64,000 bases of DNA from the NCBI GenBank assembly GCA_023935145.1, contig CM043698.1, positions 15,937,001 to 16,001,000 on the forward strand. The letters are read 5' to 3'. Under the pieces are notes generated by a model. That model was not told the origin of the DNA and did no database searches. It saw nothing but the letters and a program-made list of their open reading frames with translations. Of this stretch, positions 34,042 to 47,392 are shown in pieces. The stretch's first letter is position 1. Each line of letters opens with the position of its first letter. Source of the stretch: Bretschneidera sinensis (Eukaryota > Streptophyta > Magnoliopsida > Brassicales > Akaniaceae). Position numbers and translations under genes: made by a program.

Positions 34042-36162
34042 CGGGTTGAGAATTTTTAGATGTCAATCTTACAGCAGAATCTTTAGTAATTTTTTGCATT
34101 AATCCAGAAAGAAAATGGTTGAACTCTCTCTCTTCCATTGTTGTCCTAAAGAGGAAAAATTGAAATCAGGGATTTACTATGATCATTAAAAAGATGTTCT
34201 TACAAGGGTCTTGGTGTAGACATGTTTTAAAGAGAGATGACTCCTTTTAAAAGAATAGAAAATAGTTTATCATTCTTGGTGCACTCTGTACTGGACAACC
34301 AAGACATAAACACTATGCCTTTAAAACGAGTGTGCTCGAGCATGCGTTAAATAGCTTCATTCCAGTGGTCTGTTATTGAGCTAATAAATCATCAACAAAA
34401 TAAGGACTCTTACTATTTGTAAAATAAAAAAACTAATCCCAAGCAACTAATCTTATGCACTGTTAATTGTAGTTTTTGTTTATGGTTGTAGATAGCGTCC
34501 TCAAACATAAGTTAGACACAAATCTTAATTCATTTTAATAAAAGACTACAAATATTATTGGACCACCAGAGAGTTGGGGCAAATATAGCTTCACAAATGG
34601 GCAAGAGATTGACAACGAAGACTGGTATAGTGGATTTGTGGGCTACGTATAGGGTCCACTTTGAATGGATTTATGGGTCATCTACTTCTTAATGAAAGAT
34701 GGGGTGAGATTGTGGTCCATGGAGCCCTAACAAGATTTGTGGTTCTCCTTATCAACATGCTCTTTGAACTCCTGGTTCTGATTACACCACAAAAGGCTAC
34801 AAAAATCACCTACCACCTTGCTTTTAACCCTCCTTTTCCATGTCTCAACAACATATTCTGAGCCTTAGGCTCAAGCTACCACTCTTATTGGTTTTACTCA
34901 TGATTTTAATTTCTGCTTGGAAACTAGCCCGATAAAACAGTTCTCATTTGACAATGTGGGTTTTCTGTTTTTTAAGATACAAAAAATCTTAAAAGAAAAT
35001 AATAGCATGCACTCTTTTAGCATAATTATCCTATATACTTTCATGATTTTTAAATCAAACAATCAGCAGTTTTCTCAATTTTTTTTAAAGTGAATCGACT
35101 TGGGAAAATTGCTCAAGAGATATATAACCGCTGAACAAGATCCACAATAGACAATTTACTCAAATTTATATATATTCTTTCAATTCATAGCGTAAACGAT
35201 ATTTGATTTCAATCTTTTATGTGATGATAAATATTTTACCAATTATACTAGTTGACACTCAAAGTTTACTAAATACGTTAATTACATGCTTCTTTATTCA
35301 TTTAGTGTCAAAGTTATTATCCAAGAGCCATGTTTGCTATCCAAGTTATGGAAGGAAGTTCACTCAATGCATGGAGGTTCCATCTGTATCTAGGGAGATT
35401 TGTCTTTTTAAGAGAAGTCATGACATTTTGGTATTGTCACTGATATAGCTACTAGAAGGTAAGGATAAGACTGGTTGGATTCCAGTTGTATAAATGGTAT
35501 GCCCATAAGGAAAGGATATAATGACAGAAATATTTAATACATCAACTCCAATTAAAAGAAGAAGAAGAAAAATTCGTTACATAAGGTTAATCTTGGCCCT
35601 AACAAGTTCTTTAATCATAACTTTGTTGAACTAAATAATTTCAAGTGAAGATGAGCATTATAATCAATTTTTCAATATTAATCATCAAACGTGATTTACA
35701 CGAACGTAAAAGTAATTGATTGCATCGTAAATCATAACTACCGTAACATTCCCTTGAAAAGCGTAAGTAGCCATAATCGGATTTCTATGTAAAAGGTTCA
35801 TCCCCTTTCCATACAAAGAGGAAAACGAATTACAACCATACGGAAAGCAAATAAAGCTTTCAATTGGTTACCTTTATTCTTTTTTTTTTTTTTTTTTGGG
35901 TATTATAGAAAAAATCAAAAGAAGTTGGAGATAATACCAATTAATTTGCAACCGTTGAGGAAAGGTAATACCATAGTGGCAATCAAAGTAAATATCTCAA
36001 AATAATGGTGTCAGAAAAGACCAACAAAAGAAAGCAATTAAATTAAATCTCTCTATAACTTGGCACATTGTAAACCACCACCTAACTAATAATCCTCCCC
36101 TTCGCCCAGAGTTAGCTGCAAGCCCTGCAACCAGTCAGACCATTGTGGTTCACATATTCAGC
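34042..36162. other. Spacer between eS12 and GAPN
   Basis: AT-rich non-coding DNA with a T-run at 35880-35897. Short open frames (for example near 34661 and 35203) have no recognisable motif and poor codon character. No gene supported. Confidence 0.45.
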
Positions 36163-36170
36163 TATATATA
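36163..36170 (+). promoter_or_regulatory. TATA box candidate of GAPN
   Basis: TATATATA about 222 bases before the GAPN ATG. A C/A-rich leader-like stretch follows (ACCAAACCATTCATCAAACC and beyond), typical of a plant 5' UTR. Position and composition are the only support. Confidence 0.5.
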
Positions 36171-36391
36171 ATCAAAGACCAAACCATTCATCAAACCAAC
36201 GACCCAAATCACACCAAGAAACCAACACCAAACTTACACAACTTCACTATACTTCACCTGTTACCACCCCTCTTTCTGTCTATATAGAGCAGATTTAGAA
36301 CCAAAAGGGAGGGAAGAAAAGGGGAGTTGCATACACAGATTGTTTGTAGTGTTTGTTTACTTTGTCGGGTTATTGGGTTTCTGGGTTGACA

Positions 36392-39300
36392 ATGGCTGGG
36401 ACTGGAGTGTTTGCAGAGATATTGGATGGAGATGTGTACAAGTACTACTCTGATGGAGAGTGGAAGAAGTCTTCTTCTGGGAAGAGTGTTTCTATCATCA
36501 ACCCAACTACAAGGAAAAGCCACTACAAGGTTCAAGGTAAACATGCAATTTACATATATTTTTTTTTGCTAAGCAATTAATGATCATGCTCTCCCTTTTT
36601 TTGTTTTGTTAACTAATTTTCTTTTGTTTGGACTAAATTAAGATGCTCTGGTATTTTTTTGGGGGTTATTTTGACTTTTGAGATGAGATTTTTCTATTTT
36701 TGAAGCTTTGGTGGGTTGACTTGCGATTGGAATTTGAGCAGCTAAGGTTTCTATATGATAACTCTGTAATTGTTATCTTTTATAATTGATCATATAGGAA
36801 TTTGAAATATAAACATGAAGGTTTCTCAAAGATGCTATGAAAAATTGAAAACATGTTTATGCAATTATCCTCCTCAAAAGATTAATTATAAATGAAAAGG
36901 AAATGTTCTGTTCTGTTTGGGGTCTGAAATATGAATAACTTTTCATATAAAAGAAAAGGAAAAAAAAGAGGGAGGAGAAAAGATATATACATGAACTTCA
37001 TTAATTTAGGCCACTGTTTTAAATCAGGATGAAGGGAATTGATGTGTTCTTTACTCGGTCATATATAGAAGAAGGGAAAGGAAAATCTGAGATTCACTTA
37101 TGTTTTTCATTTCTTCTCATGTCTTTTTCTTCCAAGAAACCAAATAGAAAATGACAATAATAAGCAGAACAACTTGGAAATGCATGACCTCTGTCAAATT
37201 TGTTAGCTTAAATGCTTTGTTATGGCCTCGAAATAGCTTGTACACAGGAAGAGGTAAACAAAGTAATGGAATCAGCAAAAACTGCACAAAAATCATGGGC
37301 AAAGACTCCGCTTTGGAAGCGGGCAGAGCTCCTTCACAAGGCTGCTGCTATCCTCAAGGAGCACAAAGCCCCTATTGCTGAGTGCCTTGTGAAAGAAATT
37401 GCGAAACCAGCCAAAGATGCTGTTACCGAGGTATCTTAAGTTGTTTTGGTTTTTGGGTTTGCATTAAATTAATTTTTATGTAAAGAAAACGAATTGAATG
37501 CTTTGGCTGCATGAAGGTTGTAAGGTCTGGGGATCTGGTTTCTTATTGTGGCGAAGAGGGGGTTCGGATTCTTGGAGAAGGGAAGTTCTTGGTATCTGAT
37601 AGCTTCCCTGGAAATGAGAGGACCAAGTACTGTCTCACTTCCAAGGTAAATTTTCAACCATTTTTCATTGCTTAATCCCCTTAATTTTCTTATTAATTAT
37701 TGGAGTGAGAAGGGTCATGGGAGTGACTTCAATAGTTTATACAGAGCCAGAATTTTATTCAGACTTAAATCCGCACTATCGACATAAAAGTAAGTTAATT
37801 GAACCACTATTAGTTGAAACTCATGAAAAATGAATTAACCATTTAAGAGCAACTTGATTTTTCTGATGATGTCAGCCTATAAACAGAAGCTTTTGAATAT
37901 GTCTAAGATAAAAATTATTTCCCCAAAAATAAGATTGAAATTCATCCAAGGATGCTAGTTTCTTTATAAAACGTAATACCGCCCAATGCTCATTCTGTTT
38001 CATTGTGAGATGGGGGAATCTCTGGTGCGGCAAAGTCCGTTATACAAAGGTGGGTAGACAAAATGTCCATTCTGGTCATTTGATGATTGAAATCTTCACA
38101 TTTTTAGGTGGTTATTATTTGTAGAATTCTTCTTTGCACATGCAGTGCATGCTCATATTTGAGCTACTGTGGTAGAGGGGACTTTTACATATCATTTTAT
38201 GTTTCTCTGTTGAGACTTGAGAGGCACAATTTTGTCTGGTACTGTGACATGTTGAAGTATAGAGATAGTCTGCTAAAAGTCAATTTTTGGTTACAGATTT
38301 GTTTCTTTCCCTTTCTATTTTTCTTCACCGTACTTCTTTATTTTGTCTTGGGTCTCCCATCTGTTTCCATAACATTTGGTTGCTTTCTTTTGTCATGTTG
38401 TCATCAATTCTACCACCTAGCACTAACAACTTTATCCAATCTCACCCTGATTACCATGATCTATGTTATTGCCAAGAAGATGAGGGAAAGTTAGAAGTGT
38501 GATTAATAAACGTATACATTCAGGATTCAGCAAACAAGAGAAGACTTGAAATTTCAAAATTAAGGATCTAGTGGTGAAATGCTTTGCATATTCCAAAATG
38601 AAGATACTAGAGTACATGAGATGAAAAACAGAACTTTTATGGGATCAACAAAGTAACTGATCTCATATTGGTATATCCAATCTATGTTTAAGAGTTAACA
38701 TTCCTTGATGATCAATAAAATATTTATGGGTGTAAACTTAACCAACCAAATAAAATAATCCTTCACAAAAGAATAATGCTACAGATCCAGGCTCAATCAT
38801 TGTATGAGAAAGTTATGTACCTGCATTGGTGCTTTTCTATCCCTCTCGATGTTTAATTCAATTTCCTAAAGTGTTTGTTGCGTCATTTTTATGATCATTC
38901 ACTGCCCCTTGTGAACAGGAACCAGTGTACATAATGAATTAGGGATAATTGTAAATTCAAGGACACACCGTGGCTTTTCTGATGATATTTCTTTTTGAAC
39001 TGTAAATTAAGAACGCACCAGTACTTTCGTGATGATACTTTTCTTTTGGAACGGCTTATAATTAATTAATAAACTTGAAGTGGGTTCCATATTGTTTTCT
39101 CCACTTATGAATTTACTTTTATTTGCATGTGACAATTTCTATGGGATTATTATGATTAAATTTTTATTTGAATTGCAGGTTCCACTTGGGGTGGTTCTAG
39201 CCATTCCACCATTCAACTATCCTGTTAACCTAGCTGTTTCAAAAATCGCCCCTGCATTAATTGCTGGAAATTCCCTTGTGCTCAAGCCTCCAACTCAGGT

Positions 39301-40961
39301 ATTTTGACCAATGAGTCTGCTCATGACATTACTATGTACATGAAAAAATAAAAAAAAATGAACTCTTTGCTGCACTGCCTTTCAGGGAGCTGTTTCTTGC
39401 CTTCATATGGTGCACTGCTTTCACTTGGCTGGTTTTCCTAAAGGCCTTATAAGTTGTGTTACTGGGAAAGGATCCGAGATTGGTGACTTTCTCACATTGC
39501 ATCCCGGGGTGAACTGTATAAGGTATATCTCCATATGCTTTCACCCTATGTTAATTAGCTCCTCCATTTCCCTTGTTTGGTGTAGTATATAACTAGTAAC
39601 CCGGAGTATATAACTAGTAACCCATTTCTTTTACATTCGTCTTTTGCTCAGCTTTACTGGTGGTGATACTGGAATTGCAATTTCAAAGAAGGCAGGAATG
39701 ATCCCTCTTCAGATGGAGTTGGGAGGAAAAGATGCCTGCATTGTGCTTGAGGATGCTGACCTAGATTTGGTCGCGGCAAACATTATAAAAGGAGGATTTT
39801 CTTACAGGTAGAGTGAAATTTACTAAAGTATAGTTAATGTTACCTTTCATATGCTCCTGATTCATTTGTGTTTTGCAATTAATATGATATTTAATTCCTC
39901 TGTACCTAAATCCCAACAGTGGTCAAAGATGTACAGCCGTTAAGGTTGTTCTGGTGATGGAATCTGTTGCTGATGTGCTCGTTGAGAAGGTGAAGGCAAA
40001 AGTCGCGAAGTTGACAGTTGGGCCGCCTGAAGATGACTCTGATATCACTCCGGTTGTGTCAGAGTCATCTGCAAATTTCATAGAAGGGCTGGTAATGGAT
40101 GCCAAAGAGAAAGGAGCAACATTTTGTCAAGAGTACAAGAGAGAGGGAAACCTTATTTGGCCCTTGTTGTTAGACAATGTTAGGCCAGACATGAGGATTG
40201 CTTGGGAGGAGCCATTCGGGCCAGTTTTGCCGGTCATAAGGATCGGTTCTATTGAAGAAGGAATCCACCATTGCAATGCTAGTAATTTCGGACTCCAGGT
40301 ATATTTGCACTATTACCCTTGAATAGTTTAATCTGTTTGCATGAACAAATTATACTAATCCAGCTTTTTGTTAGAAATAGTTGTATCATTTCCCATCAAT
40401 TTAAGCTTTTGAGATAATTGGTATCCGACCATCTCTTTCACATGGAATCTGAACTCCAAGTCTTGATTTCGAGCCCCAGGACACCCCATTTGAAATTAAC
40501 ATTTCACTCAGTAGTGCTTTTCTCACACTTGAGCCTCTATGTAAAACCCATTAATCCCTCTTCTGTTTGCATGTTCAAAGCCCGTTAATACCTAACTCGG
40601 CTTGCAAGTGACAGAAGTCTAAATGTTATTGCATTTGTGTGAAATGAAGGGTTGTGTCTTCACAAAGGACATCAACAAAGCAATTTTGATCAGTGATGCA
40701 ATGGAGACAGGAACGGTTCAGATCAACTCCGCGCCAGCTCGCGGACCAGATCATTTTCCTTTCCAGGTAAATGAAAATTATCAACTTTCAATATTTCAAA
40801 GCCATTGTTTCCAGATATGAACTTTTTTAAGAGTGCTTCATTAACAGGGTTTGAAGGATAGTGGAATTGGATCACAAGGTATTACCAACAGCATCAACAT
40901 GATGACCAAGATCAAGAGCACTGTCATCAACTTGCCAACCCCTTCTTACACCTTGGGTTAG
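36392..40961 (+). CDS. GAPN: NADP-dependent non-phosphorylating glyceraldehyde-3-phosphate dehydrogenase (ALDH11A)
   Basis: Nine exons: 36392-36536, 37237-37430, 37517-37645, 39179-39298, 39386-39522, 39652-39807, 39920-40298, 40650-40766, 40848-40961. They sum to 1491 nt, 496 aa, exactly the plant GAPN length. All junctions are GT-AG and in frame. The enzyme oxidises glyceraldehyde-3-phosphate irreversibly to 3-phosphoglycerate in the cytosol, making NADPH. Diagnostic segments: [19 protein letters not shown] (fold and substrate region), [10 protein letters not shown], the glutamate motif [19 protein letters not shown], the catalytic cysteine in SGQRCTAVK (Cys298 by count, the known GAPN position), and [12 protein letters not shown]. 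Intron 3 is long (1.53 kb). No break or missing catalytic residue. A decayed duplicate of the last exon and 3' flank lies downstream. Confidence 0.96.
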
Positions 40962-41572
40962 TATTACCCATTAGAGAAGAATAGATAATGAGAACTAGTG
41001 TTTAATTAGCCAAGGAGTAAAATATAAGAAAATTGTATGGTTGGTTAGAGAATGGGAATAATTAAGACATGAGAATTAACTGATCTATGTGTTGTCAAAT
41101 ATAATAGCCTTTGTTGATGAATTATGAAATTTTCCTTTGGGTTTCATATTACTGCATCAGTTTGCGGAGTGGCTTGATTGAAATCTTTCTATATGAGAAT
41201 ATCGAAGAATTTTTATCAGGGCTCTGATACCACTTGTTGAATAACAGGGAACTCTTTCAAGTCACGACTCTGATACATTTGTTTTGTACCAGAAAAGTCT
41301 TCTGAATCCACTTGGAAGATTTTTGATACCATTTAAAATGAAAAGCTTAAACCATTGAATTATGGTATCATGAAAGCCATAATTTTCTACTTATCAATTT
41401 AGTTTTCTCTTGATGTGTGATTGAATTGAGTTCTAACCTCAACAAAGTAGAGCGTCCCTTGAAGTACCGTATACGATAACTATAAAGAATGATTTGTTTA
41501 CACCTAGATGATGAAATTGATTAAAATGTTGGCTACTTGGCTTGCTTGAACAGCTCAATCCAGCTTCATGTA
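40962..41572. other. GAPN 3' flank with relic primer-binding-like motif
   Basis: This stretch is duplicated in decayed form at 43429-43800. At about 41219-41240 it reads GGGCTCTGATACCACTTGTT, the reverse complement of the tRNA-iMet primer-binding sequence plus LTR edge common in plant Copia elements. That suggests an old minus-strand LTR remnant. No LTR pair could be delimited. Confidence 0.4.
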
Positions 41573-42544
41573 CATGCAGGGACGGATTGATGGGACATGG
41601 AGACACTTCCCCTATAAACTTTAAATTTTTTTCTTTGAAAAAACTTAAAAACTTAATCCATGGGCTATCCCTTGATTAACCATCCAAAGTCAAAATTTTC
41701 TTAATAAAATTATTAATTGAAGACATAGCTTTTCAATCACTCAACTTCTTTTATATATAACAACAGTGTGAATGACGCTAAATATAAAAAGTTTGGTTTG
41801 AATGGTAGTAAACAAGTTTGGTAGAAATAACTAAGAAAACTTCAAGATCTAAATACAAAGTGAGTTTTTTTTTTTTTAGTAGATTACAATAATTTTTACT
41901 TGAATATTAATTAAATGTCACATCATTAAATATATAATATTTAAATTTAAATTTATTGATGTACCTTCAACTTTAACATCAATTTCAATTTTAATTTTAT
42001 TTTAATTTTTAAATTATATATATCGTGATTTTTTTAATTGAGTCCATAAATTGACACTTACGTCGGTCGACAATCTTAATCATTTTAATTATAAAATTAA
42101 AGCTTTGGTAGTCCTTTTTTCTCTCACATCATCCGGATCTTGATAATTGATTTGACGTTTTCCCAAGAATTTTTTTTGAAGGAATCCTTCACACTACATG
42201 TAATAAATACGAGATTGATTGAGGGGTAGTCTCTACGTTAATATGAAATCTATATTTTCTAAGGTTGTATATCAATATTTGCAATCAATATGAGTCTAAT
42301 TTGGGGTTCATAATGTTCGCCAAAAGCTCACAAATTTTTTTTCCAATAAAATTATAATTTCATATAATGTGATGGAGTTAGAAGGTAATTACTCAAAAAT
42401 TAACTTATATTATTATTATTTAAAATTGAAGTTTAGAATTGAAATTAAAGTATAATAATAACATTTTTAATTATTTTAATACTGAAAAAAATATAAATTT
42501 TTTAGCTTTTTAATAAATGTAATTTTTTAAATTATTTTTTATAC
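41573..42544. other. AT-rich spacer with a possible hAT terminus
   Basis: GCAGGGACGGATTGATGGG near 41576 resembles the CAGGG(G/A)CGGA ends of plant hAT elements. A matching opposite end was not found. The remainder is very AT-rich and non-coding. Confidence 0.3.
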
Positions 42545-43800
42545 TGATCAAGATCCAAAGCACCGTCATCAACTTGCCAATCCCTTCTTACATCATGGAT
42601 TAGTACTGGTGGTCGATGTAGCATCGGGGTAGTGAGGGCAACAGCTTCGATTTGATTTTTCAAAAATAAAATTAATTTATAACTATTTACATATATGCCC
42701 CCACTAAAATAATGTAATTGCCCCTATACCCTAACACTCTAAGTTGCCAAGCCAAGTCAAAAGCCTTCAATTCGTCAATTGTTTCCTCTCTGACTCTCTT
42801 CTCACTCTTAGAGTCTTAGTCTGTCTGAATTGAAACTCTTCACATTCTCATCTCTGTGTGGGCGCTCGTCAGCCTTCACCAGTTTGCATCTCTCCTGCCC
42901 GGTAACATTCTTTCTCGCAGGTTTAAATAATTACATTGTTACGTTCATTATTAGAGATGTTTTTAATAGTATTGAAAATGAAAAAAATTTATGTTGATTC
43001 CAAAAAAATGAAATCATGTATGTAACAATAGTAAATAAAGTTAGTACAAGTGTTTTTTTTTTTTTATAGTTTTTGTAATGAAAATAGTATGTTAATGATA
43101 TTGAACTGAATGAAAAATCATGTATTTGGGTCAAAAAATATAAAAATATGTGCATTTGTTTTGTGAAAAAATATCATCAATATTTACATTACTTTTATTT
43201 TTAAGTATGTATAGTTGCTGTTTAGGGTACACATTTTTTTATGGTCGATTAATCTGTTTTCACGATAAATTCTTTGTTAAAAAAACATTCAGTACCGAAC
43301 ATTTACTTTTATATTAATAAATATTGTGGAAGCAGATTAATTGGTCGTGAAAAAATGCCTACCCTACTTATATAATTATATAATACAAATGTGTATATAT
43401 ATTTCGTCGCCACTAACAAATTTTTTGACTACCCACTAGAGAATAATATATAAAGAGTACTAATGTTTTAATTAGCTATGGAGAATGATGAATAATTGAG
43501 ATATAAGAATTAACCGATACATTATGTGTTGTCAAATGCATTAGTCTTTGTTGATGAATTCTGAAATTGACTTTTAGATTTTAGTTGATCGGTTGTTTTG
43601 ATTGAAAACTTTGAAAATGAAAATATAAGAGAATTCTTATCATGGTTCTGATATTGTTTATTGAATAGTACGAAACTCTTTCAAGTTATGGCTTTAATAT
43701 TATTTGTTTTGTAACATAAAGTCTTTATTATACCTTGAAGTTTTGGATTATATATTGAATACCATTTTAAATGAGAAACTTAAATCATTGAATTGTGTCA
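42545..43800 (+). pseudogene. Decayed duplicate of GAPN last exon and 3' flank, split by an insertion
   Basis: 42545-42606 matches the end of GAPN exon 9 (GATCAAGATC, GTCATCAACTTGCCAA, CCCTTCTTACA, then GGATTAGTA at the stop). 43429-43800 matches the following GAPN flank (CCACTAGAGAATAAT; TGTGTTGTCAAAT; TTTGTTGATGAATT; GAACTCTTTCAAG-type; AAATGAGAAACTTAAA). The two pieces are separated by 42609-43428, absent from the parental copy. The coding part is only about 20 codons and lacks anything upstream. Confidence 0.82.
42609..43428. mobile_element. Insertion within the GAPN duplicate (hAT-like features)
   Basis: Compared with the parental GAPN flank (TTAGTATTACCCATTAG), the duplicate reads TTAGTACT, then ~820 extra bases, then ACTACCCACTAG. 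This suggests an inserted element with a short ACT repeat at its edges. Inside, ATATGCCCCCACTAAAAT near the left end and CGCCACTAACAAATTTTTTG at the right end resemble terminal regions of plant hAT elements. An exon-like pyrimidine-rich patch ends in a donor-like CCCG/GTAACA near 42901. No transposase ORF. Confidence 0.5.
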
Positions 43801-43951
43801 CCACGAACATGAACTGCAATTTTGCTTGTAAATTTTCTATTACTCTCATTGTAAAACTTGCCATCAAAACGGTCTCCCACAGTGGCTGCCATGATATATA
43901 ATATCGTTTCAATTAAAAAAAAATAAATCTCATTTTAATGAAAATACATAT

Positions 43952-44090
43952 GGGTATGTTTGAGTAACAGTTTTCTGTTTTCGAAAATGAAAATCGAAAA
44001 CAGTTTACCAAATATAAAAAAAAAAAAAATTTGAAAACCATTTTCAATTGTCAAAATCTAAAAACAATTTTTAAAAACTCGAAACAAACG
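43952..44090. mobile_element. Short MITE copy of the CATGTTTG/CAAACATG family
   Basis: Begins GGGTATGTTTGAGTAACAG with TTCGAAAATGAAAA and AAAACAGTTT motifs, and ends AAAACTCGAAACAAACG. About 140 bp, the third member of the family seen at 17414-20810 and 30182-30715. Confidence 0.55.
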
Positions 44091-44765
44091 TTCTCAATAT
44101 TTTTAACCCTTATTTTCTGCTGTCGGTGTGTGACCAAGAGAGAATTGGGATTTTGGCCTTTTTGGGAAGAAAGGAGCTCGGTTGGGCTTGATTCTCATCT
44201 TTAATTCAAGTGCTGGGTCCATTTCTTTATTTATTAAGTCATACTGTAACATTTAGTTGAATGAAAGTCTAGAACCAAATCCATTCGGTTCAGTTAGCAT
44301 TGGCAAAGAAGATAGATCCAATTACTTCCATGTTGCTGAGTGGACAGAAACGTGTAAGTAGTGGAAGGAAGTGCAGATTTCAATAAAAAAAATTAAATAT
44401 CAAAATTAATACTCAGATTTTTCATATTTATTAATGAATTTCATAGGTAGCGTTGCTCGTAAATTTGTATTTTTTAAGGACCAAAAATGAAATTCTACTA
44501 AAATCTAGGGAAACCATTATTCCCAAAAGAATGCTTAGTGGGAGACTCCTTGGGATTGAGCCAATAAAATTTTGAAAACACGCGTTCCTATGAAATTAAT
44601 CTCAAAGGCGACGTTTCGTTTTCTCATGTTTAAAAAACGTGTTTAAAATTAATTTAAGTAATTAAAATATTTTTTAAGCATGATTTAATCAGAACCCAAA
44701 TGCCCTGTCCTAAAAATAAATCCTTTCAAAACCAAACGGGTACTTCTCTTCACACAGCGGCAGAG

Positions 44766-47356
44766 ATGAAGTCATCAGAGGAGAAAAAGCAGGAAGGAGA
44801 GCTCTGGGCGGCTGCAAATGAGCTTCTATCACCTCCTCCTTCTCTTGAACAACTTTTATGTTTGCTTGACGTAAGCCGTTCTCTTTCCTATATGTATTAT
44901 ATTATTATTTATAGGTATATATGTCTACTTCTGTATGTACATATAATTTTATACAATGTGTGTTTTTCTGCAGTGATTGGTTCCATATGTTTAAACTATA
45001 GATGGGTTTTGTTCCTTTCGATTATCTGAGTTTTGTTTTGATGATGAATTGTTTGTCCTGCTTTTTCAGATTGTCTTTTTTATTATTTTAAAAAAATAAT
45101 TCTTAGGTGTTTTCAAGATATTTGTTTTCCAATTTCTTTTGGCGGGTGTGCAAATTTCTGTGCTTATTCAGCAGATATACTAAACGAGTGTGTGATGTAA
45201 TTAAATGAATTTCTATGTGCTTCACGTTTTATAATCTTTACTTTTTTTAGTTGGGGGGATGACTTCAAATGTTGAATCGTGTACTCTGCTACATTTTCTT
45301 TTTAGTTGAAATCATTTACTGTAGTTTATTGAATCTGATTACTACCTATGCCTGTGTTTCATTGAGTCAAGGACTTTGTGCTTCTGTGCCTATCATGCTT
45401 GATGGACTTAGATGCATATCCCGTTTAATTATTTTTTTTTGGGTACAATTCAATTTAACTTATTTGAAAACCAGTGTTAGTTCATGAGAATAAGATAGAA
45501 AAGTAACAGAAAGACAAGGAAGAAGATTGGTTTTCTTTTCCCCCTTTCACTTTGCTGAGGCTCTTTCTGTAGCAGTTGTATGTTGGATGTCTGCTCACTT
45601 GTTTCTCTCTAAACCTCAAGACCTTTAATGGTGAAAATAAATGCATTTTTCCACATAAAGAACTTTCCTTGAATAAGCCATTGTTCTAGAGAAGTAAAAA
45701 GATAAAAAGAACGAAAATATTGTAACAGCCCTTGAAGGTTTGTGAAGTTGTATGCGGTGTGGAACACGCCTATAAATAGCTAAGAGGAAAAATTGTGGAC
45801 GCAGGCCACGAAGATAAATGCCCACCACTCCTATGTATGCTACCTGACTCAAAACATCCCTTCTTTTAACTTCCTTCCCCTACATTAAGCCTACCATTCT
45901 TACACGCAATAAAACTTCTTAACTATCTTCCCACAATTAATACATGTTCTCTAACCAACAAATAAAGTTATAGACTTTAAATCCATACTTTCTACTACCA
46001 CTATTGGTTTTTGTTAAGGGTACTGTATGGCTTTAATAGGTTAAAGTTTATAATATTGTACATAATTAGGCTTATGTAGTTGATATCAAGGGTATGTTAA
46101 AATGTGGTGAGGTGAATAGCAATAAAAAGACGTTAGTTGGATGGTTGAGATTGGCTACTTTTTATTGGATGGAGAATATAATACAAATGCAAGGTTGTTG
46201 TGTCTTAAGTGTAGGCTGATGATTGGCCTTTGTTTGGCTTATTGTTGAAATGCTCCCCATGCCTCCTTATAGGCATTCCACACCAACTTCAACCACCACC
46301 CTTCAAAAGGTTTTTACAAATGTTTTTTAGTTGTTTCTTTTGGATTTTCCAGAATCATTGACTCTTCAGGAAAGATTCTTATTCAGCTAAGCTTAGCCCA
46401 CTTGAATCTTTATCCATTTTTGTTTCTGGAATGTTGTTCTTTTATGGATTCAAGTGTTGTATTTTTCTCTATCACTTTCTTAAAAGTGTTATTTAAATGC
46501 ATATTCTCATATCTTTTCTTTCCCTCCTTTTTCCCTAGAAACTAGAGAAATGTTTAATAAGGGTGGATCAGTTTCCGTCCAAATCTATGCAAAATACACT
46601 AGACCATGTAGGAAAAGCACTGATAGCCAAAGGACTTTTGAATCATATGGACTTGGATGTTAAAGTTTCTGTTGCATCGTGCATCAATGAGATTATGAGA
46701 ATAACAGCTCCAGATGCTCCTTATGATGATGACCAAATGAAGGTAATCAAAATAGCTTCACACGTCTTGGATTTTGAAGAGTAACGCAGGCTAACAATGT
46801 TATTTGACACTTCTTTCTGAAGTTTCATGTGATTGTATTGACATAACCTTGTATTAATTCTAGTATTAATTCTACTCTGTTCAAATGCTTCTCAGGAAAT
46901 CTTTCACTTGATTGTTGCAGCATTCGAAAATATATGTGATACCTCAAGCCGTTCATATTCTAAGAGAGTTTCGATTCTGCAAAATGTTGCATTGGTCAGA
47001 TCATGGAGTTTGATGCTGGATCTTGAATGTCATACCTTGATTCTTCAGATGTTTAAGCATTTTCTGAGAAATATAAGGTGAGAAATCATTTATTTAGTTT
47101 TTGATCTTTTCTATTGATGCAAGTTCGGGAAATCATTTATTAGCATTACTATTAAGGAGGAATGTAAGAAGAGAAGTCAATAAAAGAAGAGAGCAATAGT
47201 GTCGAGCCTGAGAGAGTACGCTATCCTCCTGGATCCTCTCTCCGCACCAGCAACACAATGATTAGAATCAATAGTTGAATAACTGGTTTATGAAAATTTG
47301 TCAATAGGTTTTATTTAAGAATCAAAACTTGCAGATTGGAATGCTTATTCCTTTTC

Positions 47357-47392
<36 letters not shown>

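Noticed and set aside
34661..34861. 66-codon frame near a less AT-rich patch between eS12 and GAPN
   Set aside because: No domain and no splice partners; treated as spacer.
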